A DNA stretch of 64,000 bases from NCBI GenBank assembly GCA_041397725.1, contig JAWKVZ010000001.1:930001-994000 (forward strand), written 5' to 3'. Shown here piece by piece: positions 33,969 to 42,403 of this stretch. Position 1 is the stretch's first letter. The number at the start of each line of letters is the position of its first letter. Origin of the DNA: JAGRKR01 sp041397725 (lineage in GTDB: Bacteria; Pseudomonadota; Alphaproteobacteria; Rhizobiales; Hyphomicrobiaceae). Both the position numbers and the translations under genes were made by a program. Under the pieces are notes generated by a model, which saw only the letters and a program-made list of their open reading frames with translations, did not search any database and was not told the origin of the DNA.

Positions 33969-35027
33969 ATGAGCGACACCCCGGCGCAGCCCGCCAGCCG
34001 CTGGAACAGCACGGCGCCTGCCGCCCTCGCCGCGGCCGCCGGCAGCATCTGCGTCGGCACCGTGCCGACGCTCGCAATGGGCCTCTACGCCTCCGGGCTC
34101 AACTCTCATTCGCTCCTGCTCTGGCGCTATGCGCTGGCGTTGCTGGTGCTGCTGCCGCTGGCGCTGGCCACCAGCCACGGCCTGCGCCTGGAGTGGCGGC
34201 AAGGCGGACGCATCCTGTTCCTCAACGGCTTCGTACTCGGCGCCGCGCAGGCGCTCTGCTACTTCAAGGCCATCGAGCGCATCCCCTCCAGCGTAGCGAT
34301 CACGGTGTTCTTCTCCTATCCGATGTTCGCCGTGCTCATCGACAGGGTCTATTACGGCCATCGTCCCGGCCGCTCGACGCTCGTGGCGCTGGCGCTGATC
34401 GTGTCCGGCGTGGCGCTGACGGGCTGGCCGGCGCTGAACGGCAACAGCATCGACCTCGTCGGCCTCGCCTACGCGGCGGCCGTTCCCGTCATCTACAGCG
34501 CCTACCTCGCCATCTCGTTCCGCTACACGAGCCTCACATCGCCGTTCGCCGCCGCCACCTGCATCTACGCCGGCATCGGCACGACCATGCTGGTGATCGG
34601 CCTGACGGTCGGCCTGATCCTGCCGGCCAGCACCATCGACTGGGCGCGCGTAACGGGCATCGCGCTGGTCGGCGGCGTCGTGCAGATGGCGGCCTTCGCC
34701 TACAGCCTGCCGAGGCTGAGGGCGAGCGGATATGCGATCATCGTCAGTCTCGAGCTGGTGACGGTCGTGGTCATGGGCGTGCTCGTGCTCGGCGAGCAAC
34801 TCTCGCCGCAGCAGGCGCTCGGCGCGGTTCTGGTCATGCTCGGCGTCATCAGCGAGCGGCTGTTGCGCGGACGTGCGGCGGAGGCGGCGGCCGATATCGC
34901 CACGCCCGGCGTGACGACCGACGCCCCGGCATCCCCCACGACCGTCACACCCGAGGATGCGCGGACATCGCCCGCAGTCACGGCCCCTGCGCGACCGGCG
35001 CCGGTCCGCGTCGCGTCGGGGGACTAG
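33969..35027 (+). CDS. EamA/DMT-superfamily membrane transporter
   Basis: This 352-residue protein has ten predicted helices in two EamA repeats. The first repeat begins 'AALAAAAGSICVGTVPTLAM'; the second begins near 'LVGLAYAAAVPVIYSAYLAI'. It has an unusual ~60-residue Ala/Thr/Pro-rich hydrophilic C-terminal tail after the last helix. ATG 33969 is chosen over ATG 33885, which would add a Cys/Gly-rich leader. It is likely an exporter of small organic molecules with unknown substrate. It is convergent with comM. Confidence 0.82.
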   Translation: MSDTPAQPASRWNSTAPAALAAAAGSICVGTVPTLAMGLYASGLNSHSLLLWRYALALLVLLPLALATSHGLRLEWRQGGRILFLNGFVLGAAQALCYFKAIERIPSSVAITVFFSYPMFAVLIDRVYYGHRPGRSTLVALALIVSGVALTGWPALNGNSIDLVGLAYAAAVPVIYSAYLAISFRYTSLTSPFAAATCIYAGIGTTMLVIGLTVGLILPASTIDWARVTGIALVGGVVQMAAFAYSLPRLRASGYAIIVSLELVTVVVMGVLVLGEQLSPQQALGAVLVMLGVISERLLRGRAAEAAADIATPGVTTDAPASPTTVTPEDARTSPAVTAPARPAPVRVASGD

Positions 35028-35101
35028 TCGGCGGCGCTGCACGACGGCAAGGCGCGACCGCGGGCCGCCCCCGCCGCTGCGCCCCGCTACTCACCACCCA
35101 C

Positions 35102-36631
35102 TCACGCCGCGAGACGCGCCCGCCGGGCTTCCCCGCGCATGGCCAGCGCCTCGGCGACGTCTGCCCGCCCCACCATCTCCCGGCCGTCGAGGTCGGCGAT
35201 GGTGCGCGCGACCTTCAAGGTCCGGTGGAAGCCGCGCGCGGTGAGGCCGAGGGCGCTCGCCGCCTCGCGCAGGAAGGCTACGCCGTCGGCATCGGGCATG
35301 GCGACCGTCTCGAGGAGGCGGCCCGAGCATTCCGCGTTGGTGGTGACGGTCGGCGCGCCGTGCCGGGCGAAGCGCGCGGCCTGCGCCTCGCGGGCGCGGC
35401 CGACACGCGCGCCCACCTCGGCGCTGCCCTCGCTCGGGGCCGGCAGCACGAGATCGGCGGCGGTCACCGCCGGCACCTCCACCTCGATGTCGATGCGGTC
35501 GAGCAGCGGCCCGGAGATGCGCGACTGGTAGCGCTCCTGGCAATGGCGGCCGAGGCGACAGGCGACGCCGGTCTCGGGCCGGCCGCACTTGCACGGGTTC
35601 ATGGCGGCGACGAGCTGGATGCGCGCGGGATAGGTGATGCGGTGGTTGGCACGGGCGATCACCGTTTCGCCGGCCTCGAGCGGCTGGCGCAGCGCATCGA
35701 GCACCTGCGGCGCGAACTCGGGCAGTTCGTCGAGGAACAGCACGCCGCGGTGCGCGAGCGAGATTTCGCCGGGCTGCGGCCGCGAGCCGCCGCCGACGAG
35801 GGCAGCCATGCTGGCGGAATGATGCGGCGCGCGGAAGGGCCGCTCGGTCGTGAGCGCGCCGCCCGAAAGCTCGCCAGCGAGGCTCGAGAGCATGGAGACC
35901 TCCAGCATCTCGCGCGGCGAGAGCGGCGGCAGGATCGACGGCAGGCGCTGCGCCAGCATCGACTTGCCGGAGCCGGGCGGGCCGACCATCAGCATGTTGT
36001 GGCCGCCGGCCGCGGCGATCTCGAGCGCGCGCTTGGCCGCCTCCTGCCCCCTGACGTCGGCGAGATCGAGGGGCGCGCGCGGCGGCGCGTCGAGATTGGG
36101 CGCGGGCCGCGCCAGCGTCTGCAAGCCTTTGAAGTGGTTGATGAGCGCGAGCAGGTGCGGCGGCGCCAGCACGCCCATGTCGGCCGACGCCCAGGCGGCT
36201 TCTGCCCCCGAGGCCGCCGGGCAGATGAGGCCCTTGCCGAGGGCGTTGGCGCCGATCGCCGCCGGCAGCGCGCCCGGCACGGCCCGCAGCGCGCCGTCGA
36301 GCCCGAGCTCGCCGATGGCGACATAGCCCTCGACCGCGTCGGGCGCCACGGCCTCCACCGCCACCATCAGGGCGAGCGCGATGGCGAGGTCGTAGTGGCT
36401 GCCTTCCTTCGGCAGGTCGGCGGGGGCGAGGTTGACGGTGATGTGTTTCCAGGGCAGTCCGAGGCCGACGGCGTGCAGCGCGGCGCGGATGCGCTCGCGG
36501 CTCTCGGCCACAGCCTTGTCCGGCAGGCCGACGATCTGGAAGGCGCGCTGGCCGGGCAGCAGCCGCACCTGCACCTGGACCGGCTTGGCCTCGATGCCGA
36601 CGAACGCCACCGTCGAGATTTCCGCATACAT
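35102..36631 (-). CDS. comM: YifB/ComM-family Mg-chelatase-like AAA+ ATPase
   Basis: This 509-residue protein has the N-terminal ChlI/Lon-like domain (AFVGIEAKPVQVQVRLLPG and 'GLPDKAVAESRERIRAAL'). The AAA+ core follows with Walker A 'MVGPPGSGKSMLAQRLPSI' near residue 218 and Walker B 'VLFLDELPEF', then a C-terminal Mg-chelatase lid with 'DRIDIEVEVP' and a Cys cluster 'NPCKCGRPE'. ComM is a hexameric helicase that promotes branch migration during natural transformation. ATG 36631 is preferred over an upstream GTG. Confidence 0.92.
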   Translation of the reverse strand: MYAEISTVAFVGIEAKPVQVQVRLLPGQRAFQIVGLPDKAVAESRERIRAALHAVGLGLPWKHITVNLAPADLPKEGSHYDLAIALALMVAVEAVAPDAVEGYVAIGELGLDGALRAVPGALPAAIGANALGKGLICPAASGAEAAWASADMGVLAPPHLLALINHFKGLQTLARPAPNLDAPPRAPLDLADVRGQEAAKRALEIAAAGGHNMLMVGPPGSGKSMLAQRLPSILPPLSPREMLEVSMLSSLAGELSGGALTTERPFRAPHHSASMAALVGGGSRPQPGEISLAHRGVLFLDELPEFAPQVLDALRQPLEAGETVIARANHRITYPARIQLVAAMNPCKCGRPETGVACRLGRHCQERYQSRISGPLLDRIDIEVEVPAVTAADLVLPAPSEGSAEVGARVGRAREAQAARFARHGAPTVTTNAECSGRLLETVAMPDADGVAFLREAASALGLTARGFHRTLKVARTIADLDGREMVGRADVAEALAMRGEARRARLAA

Positions 36632-37259
36632 GCGCCGCCCCACTCACACCACCGGACGCCAGGATAGGACAGAAGCCCCAGGGAGAGCAAGAACATTATG
36701 AGAACGATGGGTGGAGGGATGTGGAGAGGGGCATCGGGACTTGAGCGTCGCACTGCGCGACATACAGAAGCCCTCATTGGGCAGGGGGCCGGCCGCGATG
36801 CTCAGCACGCAAATCGTGACGTCCGCCCTTGGAGGTGCTGCTGTCATTGGCGAGATGCTGGAAATCGTCGAGGCTGACCCACAACTGCCGTAGTGCTCGC
36901 GCTCAACACTGGTGTTGCATGGAGCGCGAGCGCATGGATCGGCGCGTGCTGCATCGCAATGGTTCCTGCGAAAACGCTATCTCGGCAGGAATGTCCGGTT
37001 GTCCGCTGAGTCCTGATCGGTTCTGGCTTTCACGGAGAGCCGCAAGCGGTCATGAATCGAGCTTCTTTGATGCTCGGACCTGAGGTCGATAGCAGAAATC
37101 GAGGTGGCAGGAGACGGGCGCCTCCACCCAAAGCGATGCATAAGATGACCACGGATCTTGCGCAGACCGGCGCCTCATCCCGCTTGCAGCAGATCTCGAT
37201 GCAGTGTGCCCAGCGGACCACGGGTTCGGCTGGGCCATAAATGAGTAGAACGGCGAGCA

Positions 37260-37352
37260 TCAGTCGAGGTGGCGATATTTGGTGGCTCTGAGCGCCTCGA
37301 GAAGCGCCAAAGCTATCTCCTCGTGCTCCTTCAAAAGCATGACGCAATACAT
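37260..37352 (-). CDS. Tiny candidate ORF or gene remnant in low-GC island
   Basis: A 30-codon frame starts at ATG 37352 and encodes a Leu/Glu/Ala-rich helix ending 'EEIALALLEALRATKYRHLD'. Its composition is protein-like, unlike the other frames here. It may be the tail of a degraded gene, since upstream sequence in another frame (around 37380) also looks coding. No ribosome-binding site stands out. Function is unknown. Confidence 0.25.
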   Translation of the reverse strand: MYCVMLLKEHEEIALALLEALRATKYRHLD

Positions 37353-37754
37353 TGGACGCAATAATATCATTCACTGAATACTCAATCCCTGGAAGCCGCG
37401 CCAAACTTCCGTCAGGAGCTGATCTCGATTGAAGATAGCAGTATTATTGTAGCCTATCCGCTAGCTCTTTGGCTTGAAAACATCAATCCTTGATTGATAA
37501 ACCTGAATACGATGCTGGCACGTTTGATCGAAGGTGATCTCGCAAAAATGACGCGCTCCGAGACCTGAACCGAGTCCACTTGTATTTCGACGGATCGACC
37601 CCCATGCCATAGTTCACCTCGAATCGCCCCATCGCGTGGCCCGGGTGCGGTCGGAGACAAGAAGACAAATTCTTTGCGTGGCGTCGCTTGACCTCTTGTT
37701 CAGGCTTTTCGGCGGTTCAGGCAACTGTTGCTCGCCTGAGGAAAAAGCCAGCCC

Positions 37755-37898
37755 ATGTCGTACGATCGTTCCGGGCACGGCAATGGCGGCACCGATGAAC
37801 ACCATCAACTCGATGAGCTCAGCGCGGTATTCCTGCGCTTTGCGCTCACATGGTGCAACTGCGGAGGCGGCTTTGAAGGGAAGCTTCGTTGCAGTTGA
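37755..37898 (+). CDS. Small candidate ORF in low-GC island
   Basis: A 47-codon frame encodes a Gly/His/Asp-rich start (MSYDRSGHGNGGTDEHHQLD) and then a hydrophobic and Cys-containing segment (FALTWCNCGGGFEGK). Another open frame on the minus strand over the same bases is about equally plausible, so only one at most is real. No family was recognised. Confidence 0.2.
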   Translation: MSYDRSGHGNGGTDEHHQLDELSAVFLRFALTWCNCGGGFEGKLRCS

Positions 37899-38007
37899 AG
37901 ACTTTCTTGATCGAACGCGGCCAACGATGCTTTCCGGCGAGCATCGCTGCTTTCGTGGCTCACCAAATATTGCCAATATCTATTGCGCTCTGACGCAATA
38001 AAGGAAG

Positions 38008-38220
38008 CTATCTCTTCACGGTCTTGCAGGCCTCGTCTCGACATCCGTCTAAGGTGACCAGCCAGATCAAAGCCTCGGCCCCTCGTTTGACGCCACGGCA
38101 TTTCACTGTGGTCAACCGAGCATTGGCCGACTTGACGAGAAAGCGTCGGTCACAAGCGGACGCCACATCCCCTCCTGGGCAATCTCCTAGGAAGGCCTCT
38201 ACGGCTCGTCGATCATGCAT
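38008..38220 (-). CDS. Hypothetical Cys-containing 70-residue protein
   Basis: This 70-residue frame from ATG 38220 contains 'DRRFLVKSANARLTTVKCRG' followed by a hydrophobic 'EALIWLVTLDGC' segment and a basic tail, with five Cys. The composition is protein-like and unlike a shadow frame. A second frame on the same strand continues with coding-like sequence below 38008 (REEIASFIASERNRYWQYL), which suggests a frameshifted longer ancestor. No family was recognised. Confidence 0.35.
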   Translation of the reverse strand: MHDRRAVEAFLGDCPGGDVASACDRRFLVKSANARLTTVKCRGVKRGAEALIWLVTLDGCRDEACKTVKR

Positions 38221-38436
38221 AAGCCGGACCCTCCCGGTAGGTGCAAGTCCGCCGTCGCCCTATGGCGGTATGGGTCAAGAGGAGGCTTGAGCAGCGTTTA
38301 GTCGACAGTGAGTGTGCCTCCGATACCGACCGTTCAAACGTCAATTCTGCGACGCCGACGCGATAGGGCCGAGACCGACCTTCGTGCTGCACTGCCGCAA
38401 TTCTTCAGGGTGGGACCAGACAGCTACGACTGCTAC

Positions 38437-38565
38437 TCAGCGCTCCTCGTTCGGCTTCGGCGGTGGCTCGAACTGGTCGACATCGAGCGAATAGGACGGC
38501 GTGCCGTGCCGCAGATCATCGACAGTGAACTGCTCCTCCGGGTCATTGACGCAGATCGTTCCTGG
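38437..38565 (-). pseudogene. C-terminal gene fragment in low-GC island
   Basis: A 42-codon open stretch ends at a TGA (38437-38439). It reads like a natural protein C-terminus, with 'ICVNDPEEQFTVDDLRHGTP' and then 'DVDQFEPPPKPNEER'. It is preceded in frame by a TGA at 38566-38568, and the sequence before that stop (RRRGTFEDVAQSLLLDGAG) also looks coding. The simplest reading is a gene interrupted by a nonsense mutation. The parent family was not identified. Confidence 0.35.
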
Positions 38566-38713
38566 TCAGGTGTTGCCGCCCAACCCAGCCCCATCGAGAA
38601 GCAATGACTGTGCAACGTCCTCGAAAGTCCCACGTCGACGCCCAAGCCGTCACGCAAGACTGGCACCTGGACCATGATCAAGGTATGCGAGAACTGGTTC
38701 ATGGCTCCACTGC

Positions 38714-38875
38714 ATGCGTGCGGATGCAGATCGATACATCCTTGAACGGTTGAGCCTTATCGAGATCGGTTTCCGCATGCGTGAGGAGAACCTTGCTCAT
38801 GCAAATGCTGAGCTTGAGCGTAATATTGAAGCTGCTCGCAACCGTATTCCGTCATCGCGCGGCGAAGTCAGGTGA
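38714..38875 (+). CDS. Small candidate protein, helical, 53 residues
   Basis: ATG 38714 opens a 53-codon frame that reads as an amphipathic, charged helix (DADRYILERLSLIEIGFRMR, then a Glu/Ala/Asn-rich stretch) and a short Ser/Arg tail. Acidic-basic patterning is far better than in the other frames. No strong ribosome-binding site is visible. A further coding-like stretch follows at about 38940-39045 in another frame (AIDELNVRFRQAESGLHQFI). It may be a short intact gene or part of a decayed one. Confidence 0.35.
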   Translation: MRADADRYILERLSLIEIGFRMREENLAHANAELERNIEAARNRIPSSRGEVR

Positions 38876-39106
38876 CTGCCTGGTTCGAGATCTGAGCGTG
38901 AATGGAATATCGGCGGGCAGTCAACAAAAAACTGAGACGCCGACTTCCAGTCACCAGCCATTGATGAGCTAAACGTGCGTTTCAGACAAGCTGAAAGTGG
39001 GCTACACCAATTTATCCCATGGCTTTATCAGCTTTGAACGCGATCCTTCAGCTGTGCAAGCAAATTGAGGCGCCATTCCGGACTTACTTGGCTAACTCCC
39101 GGTGGG

Positions 39107-39343
39107 TCAATGTGGACCCACGGCCATGAAAGAGGCAATTGAATCGTCGCCATCGAACGAGATGTCGCACTTCATCTCGTGGAGCCTGCCTCGGAACCAT
39201 GAGCCTTCTTGGACCAAATGCTTTTCCGTATCGACCGTGATGATGTGGAACAGCTTGGCGCGCTTGCGCTGCAGGATTACGACAATCGGCGCTTCCTTGG
39301 CGGCCAGTAGATGGATGCGGGATCGGTGCTTGATGGGGGCCAT
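39107..39343 (-). pseudogene. Truncated N-terminal fragment of a larger conserved hypothetical protein
   Basis: This 78-residue frame starts 'MAPIKHRSRIHLLAAKEAPI' and continues with 'VVILQRKRAKLFHII', 'EGSWFRGRLHEMKCDISFDG'. The order (R-x-x-LLA-x-x-AP-x-x-VIL-R, then W-x-x-GR-x-x-x-x-CD-x-S-x-DG) matches, from memory, the N-terminus of a bacterial hypothetical family normally a few hundred residues long. Here it ends shortly after the SFDG motif, so most of the protein is missing. ATG 39343 is preferred over GTG 39358. This is the best-preserved remnant of the island. Confidence 0.5.
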
Positions 39344-39662
39344 GACGTCTTCTAGCACATCCGCTCAGGGTCATCCTCCCCCGGCGATGGGCTGATGTTG
39401 ATCGACGTAGTCATGGTCGGTGATACCCCGGGACCGACAGTCTGCCGCCGCGAAAGCGTCAACCCAGTTGCGTCGCGGCAAGACTCGATCATCAGCGTCC
39501 TCAGTTGATCCACGCAGAAAGCACACGACGTATGATGATCCGTGGCTCGCAACGGTCGCTGCTGGCCCATAGCGTCGCCTCCCTGACGGTCGGTAAGGGG
39601 GCATCCTCTGCCGTGCCACTGAACGCACAATCGAGCTGCCCCCCAGCCGCCCAACGCCACCC
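39344..39662. other. Spacer between island remnant and gshB
   Basis: These 319 nt contain overlapping open frames on both strands. One minus-strand frame ending at 39352 has 'CAFCVDQLRTLMIESCRDAT' that looks partly coding and abuts the remnant at 39107-39343. None is convincing. The bases just beyond the gshB stop mark the return to normal GC content. Confidence 0.3.
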
Positions 39663-40610
39663 CTACCGCTGCCCCACCTTCGCCTCGATGGCGTCCCAGA
39701 CCTTGGCGGCGATGTCGATGCCGCCGAGGCGGCGGATCTCGCGGATGCCCGTCGGCGAGGTGACGTTGATCTCGGTGAGATAGTCGCCGATGACGTCGAT
39801 GCCGACGAAAATCAGGCCCTGCTCGCGCAGAATGGGCCCGAGGCGCGCGCAGATCTCGCGGTCGCGCGGCGTCGGATCGGCATGCACGGCCTTGCCGCCC
39901 ACGTGCAGGTTCGAGCGCGCCTCGCCCTCCGCCGGTACGCGGTTGACGATGCCGGCAAGCTCGCCGTCGACGAGGATGATGCGCTTGTCGCCCTTGCGCA
40001 CCTCCGGCCGGTACTGCTGCACCATGAACGGCTCGCGGAACACCGTCTGGAACAGCTCGACCAGCGAGTTGAGGTTGCTGTCGTCCGGCGTGATGCGGAA
40101 GACGGCCGCGCCGCCGTTGCCGTAGAGCGGCTTGACGATGATGTCCTTGTGCTCGGCGCGGAAGGCGCGCACGTCCTCGAGCTGGCGCGTGACGATGGTC
40201 GGCGGCATCAGGTCGGGGAAGTTCAGCACGAACACCTTCTCGGGCGCGTTGCGCACGCTCGCGGGGTCGTTGACCACCAGTGTGCGCGGATGGATGCGCT
40301 CGAGCAGATGCGTCGTGGTGATGTAGGCCATGTCGAAGGGCGGGTCCTGGCGCAGCAGCACGACGTGGCAGTCCTCGAGGTCGACGACGCGCGTCTCACC
40401 GAGCGTGTAGTGGTCGCCGACGGCGTCCTTGACCGCCAGCGTAGCGCCGCGGGCCAGCAGCCGCCCCTTCTGCAGCGAGAGATTGGGCGGCGTGTAATAG
40501 AAGATCTCGTGGCCGCGGCTCTGCGCCTCGAGCAGCAGGGCGAAGGTCGAATCGCCCCGGATGTCGATGCGGTCGATAGGGTCCATCTGGCAGGCGAGCT
40601 TCAAGGGCAT
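39663..40610 (-). CDS. gshB: Glutathione synthetase
   Basis: This 315-residue prokaryotic GshB ligates glycine to gamma-glutamylcysteine with ATP in the cytosol. The N-terminal substrate domain begins 'LACQMDPIDRIDIRGDSTFA'. The ATP-grasp domain has 'DIIVKPLYGNGGAAVFRI', 'QQYRPEVRKGDKRIILVDGE' and the metal-binding end 'DYLTEINVTSPTGIREI'. The length is typical. It is the last gene of the rsmI-yraN-gshB run, 78 nt after yraN, and ends at the edge of the low-GC island. Confidence 0.95.
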   Translation of the reverse strand: MPLKLACQMDPIDRIDIRGDSTFALLLEAQSRGHEIFYYTPPNLSLQKGRLLARGATLAVKDAVGDHYTLGETRVVDLEDCHVVLLRQDPPFDMAYITTTHLLERIHPRTLVVNDPASVRNAPEKVFVLNFPDLMPPTIVTRQLEDVRAFRAEHKDIIVKPLYGNGGAAVFRITPDDSNLNSLVELFQTVFREPFMVQQYRPEVRKGDKRIILVDGELAGIVNRVPAEGEARSNLHVGGKAVHADPTPRDREICARLGPILREQGLIFVGIDVIGDYLTEINVTSPTGIREIRRLGGIDIAAKVWDAIEAKVGQR

Positions 40611-40688
40611 CGATAGGGGCTCCCGGTTGTGTCGTTGCCGCCAGCAGCGGCCGTTCGGGCGATAGCAAGGCCCTCCCGGAGCGGCCTG

Positions 40689-41108
40689 TCAACGGTCTTT
40701 GCGCGGGGCGCTCCAGGGACGATGGAAGGCGTTCGGCAGGTGGCGCGGCCATGCGCGCGGGGCCATCAGCATGAGGTCGAGGCCGAACTCGTGCTCCTGA
40801 TAGCGCGGATGGCGCGCCAGCCAGTGCTCGGCGGCGCGGATGATGCGCTCGCGCTGGCGGGCGGAGAGCGACATCCCGGCGAGCGCCAGGGTCGGGCGAT
40901 GCTTGACCTCGACGAAGGCGATGCGGCGGCCGCGCACGGCGACGATGTCGATCTCGCCAACGGGAACGCGATAGCGCCGTTCCAGGATGCGGTAGCCCTT
41001 GAGCCGCAGCACCAGCCGGGCCAGCCATTCGGCGACGTGGCCCTTGCGATAGCGCTGCTGGCGGGTGGCGCGGCCCGGGCGTGGCGGTCCTGTGGCGCGG
41101 CCGCTCAT
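40689..41108 (-). CDS. yraN: YraN family (UPF0102) nuclease-fold protein
   Basis: This 139-residue small protein has the restriction-endonuclease-like core of UPF0102: 'RILERRYRVPVGEIDIVA' supplies the E-x-D, then 'RRIAFVEVKHRP' the E-V-K. Its role is unproven; a DNA or RNA processing role is assumed from the fold. Its start overlaps the rsmI stop by 4 nt, consistent with translational coupling, and this gene pair is conserved in alphaproteobacteria. Confidence 0.9.
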   Translation of the reverse strand: MSGRATGPPRPGRATRQQRYRKGHVAEWLARLVLRLKGYRILERRYRVPVGEIDIVAVRGRRIAFVEVKHRPTLALAGMSLSARQRERIIRAAEHWLARHPRYQEHEFGLDLMLMAPRAWPRHLPNAFHRPWSAPRKDR

Positions 41109-42070
41109 GGCTCGCCCTCGCCTCCCCTCAGCGCGAGACCGATCTGGTAGGCCCGCCGCTGCGAGACCCCGAGCCGCTCGGCGACCTCCCGCGCCGCGGC
41201 CTTGAGGCCGAGCGTCGGCGCGAGGGCCCCCACGGCGGCGCGCACGGCGGCGTCATCCACGGTCGCCTCGCCCGGCGGTGCCACGAGAACGACCATCTCG
41301 CCGCGCGGCGTGTCCTCGAGGGCCCAGGCCGCGAGCTCGGCGAGGCTGCCGCGCCGCACCTCCTCGTAGAGCTTGGTGAGCTCGCGGGCGACGACGGCCC
41401 GGCGGTCGCCGAGCCCCTCGGCGAGGTCGGCCAGCGCCTCGGCGAGACGCGACGGCGCCTCGAACACGATGAGCGTCGCCGGGATCGCCGCCAGCTCGGC
41501 GATACGCGCCCGCCTCTGCCCCTGACGCGGCGGCAGGAACCCGGCGAACAGGAAGCGGTCCGAGGCGAGGCCCGAGGCGGCGAGCGCCGTGGTCACGGCC
41601 GAGGGACCGGGTACGACGGTGACGCGCTGGCCGGCGTCGATCACCGCCTGCACGAGCTTGAGGCCGGGATCGGAGATGAGTGGCGTGCCGGCATCCGAGA
41701 CGAGGGCCACGGCCTGGCCGGCCTCCAGCGCCGCCAGCACGCGCGGCCGCTCGCGGTGGGCGTTGTGCTCGTGATAGCTCGCGAGCGGCGTGCCGATGCC
41801 GTAATGGTCGAGCAGGCGGCGGCTGTGACGGGTGTCCTCGCACCAGATCGTGCGCACCCCGGCCAGCACGGCAATGGCCCGCAGAGTCATGTCGGCGAGG
41901 TGACCGATCGGCGTGGCGACCACGTAGAGCCCCGGCGCGAGCGGCTGGGCCAGCGCCTCGTCGAGGGCGGCACTCGCACGGGCGGCGATGCGGGCGCGCA
42001 CGGACGCCGACAGGCCAGCCGCAGCAGGCTCCTCCCCACTCTGCCGCGGCGACGCTTCCTCAGCGCTCAT
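41105..42070 (-). CDS. rsmI: 16S rRNA (cytidine-1402-2'-O)-methyltransferase
   Basis: This 321-residue tetrapyrrole-methylase-fold enzyme uses SAM to methylate C1402 of 16S rRNA. Landmarks are 'GLYVVATPIGHLADMTLRA' at the start of the fold (residue ~47), 'CEDTRHSRRLLDHYGI', 'VALVSDAGTPLISDPG', and 'VVPGPSAVTTALAASGL'. A ~45-residue Ala-rich N-terminal leader precedes the fold. It heads the rsmI-yraN-gshB run and is divergent from the LpoA-like gene, as in many alphaproteobacteria. Confidence 0.94.
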   Translation of the reverse strand: MSAEEASPRQSGEEPAAAGLSASVRARIAARASAALDEALAQPLAPGLYVVATPIGHLADMTLRAIAVLAGVRTIWCEDTRHSRRLLDHYGIGTPLASYHEHNAHRERPRVLAALEAGQAVALVSDAGTPLISDPGLKLVQAVIDAGQRVTVVPGPSAVTTALAASGLASDRFLFAGFLPPRQGQRRARIAELAAIPATLIVFEAPSRLAEALADLAEGLGDRRAVVARELTKLYEEVRRGSLAELAAWALEDTPRGEMVVLVAPPGEATVDDAAVRAAVGALAPTLGLKAAAREVAERLGVSQRRAYQIGLALRGGEGEP

Positions 42071-42403
42071 GCGCCGCCTCGCCGGCCGCTCATGCTCAGT
42101 GCTCGCATCACCATGTGGAAAGATAACTGCTTCATGCCGGCGCGGCTTGTTCCGCCTCCCGAATCCGCTTCAAAGTCCTGCGATCCGAGTGTAACACGAA
42201 GAGGTCACACTCCGACTGTAATGGCATGGTGTGCTTGCGGATCGTGCTCCGCCCATGGCGTTGCCGCTTTCGTGCGGAATTGGATGGACCGGCGATCATC
42301 CGGGCAACCTCGCGTCATGAGGAAGCCCGGCGCCAACGGGCTCGGGCACACTGCGCGATGGCACGCAGTGACGTCATCGTGCGGTTGCCGTCTGGGATTG
42401 CGA
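42071..42403. promoter_or_regulatory. Divergent upstream region of rsmI and the LpoA-like gene
   Basis: These 333 nt hold no credible gene. An inverted repeat GAGTGT (42187-42192) / ACACTC (42207-42212), with a 14-nt spacer, lies near the centre, within a slightly AT-richer patch (about 42115-42235) where promoters for both directions could sit. No known operator was recognised. Confidence 0.35.

Larger units (their letters stand above)
36632..39106. other. Low-GC gene-poor island with gene remnants
   Basis: About 2.5 kb lack any full-length recognisable gene. Base composition drops: by hand count 112 of 240 bases are G/C in 37261-37500, against a clearly much higher GC in flanking comM and gshB. 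Short protein-like frames occur on both strands, broken by stops or frame changes, and are listed separately where they look coding. No transposase, integrase, tRNA or flanking direct repeat was seen. The likeliest reading is a decayed insertion of foreign DNA. Confidence 0.6.

Noticed and set aside
31204..36667. Long plus-strand open frames opposite the hybrid kinase and comM
   Set aside because: No motif or family was found in them, and the minus-strand proteins have intact kinase and AAA+ signatures.
38218..38310. GGTGCAAGTCC-containing segment recalling a group II intron or riboswitch core
   Set aside because: Only one short word matches. No intron 5' end, domain V hairpin or reverse transcriptase gene was found nearby.
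36632..39662. Possible integrated phage or IS with attachment sites
   Set aside because: No integrase, transposase, tRNA or flanking direct repeat could be identified by eye.
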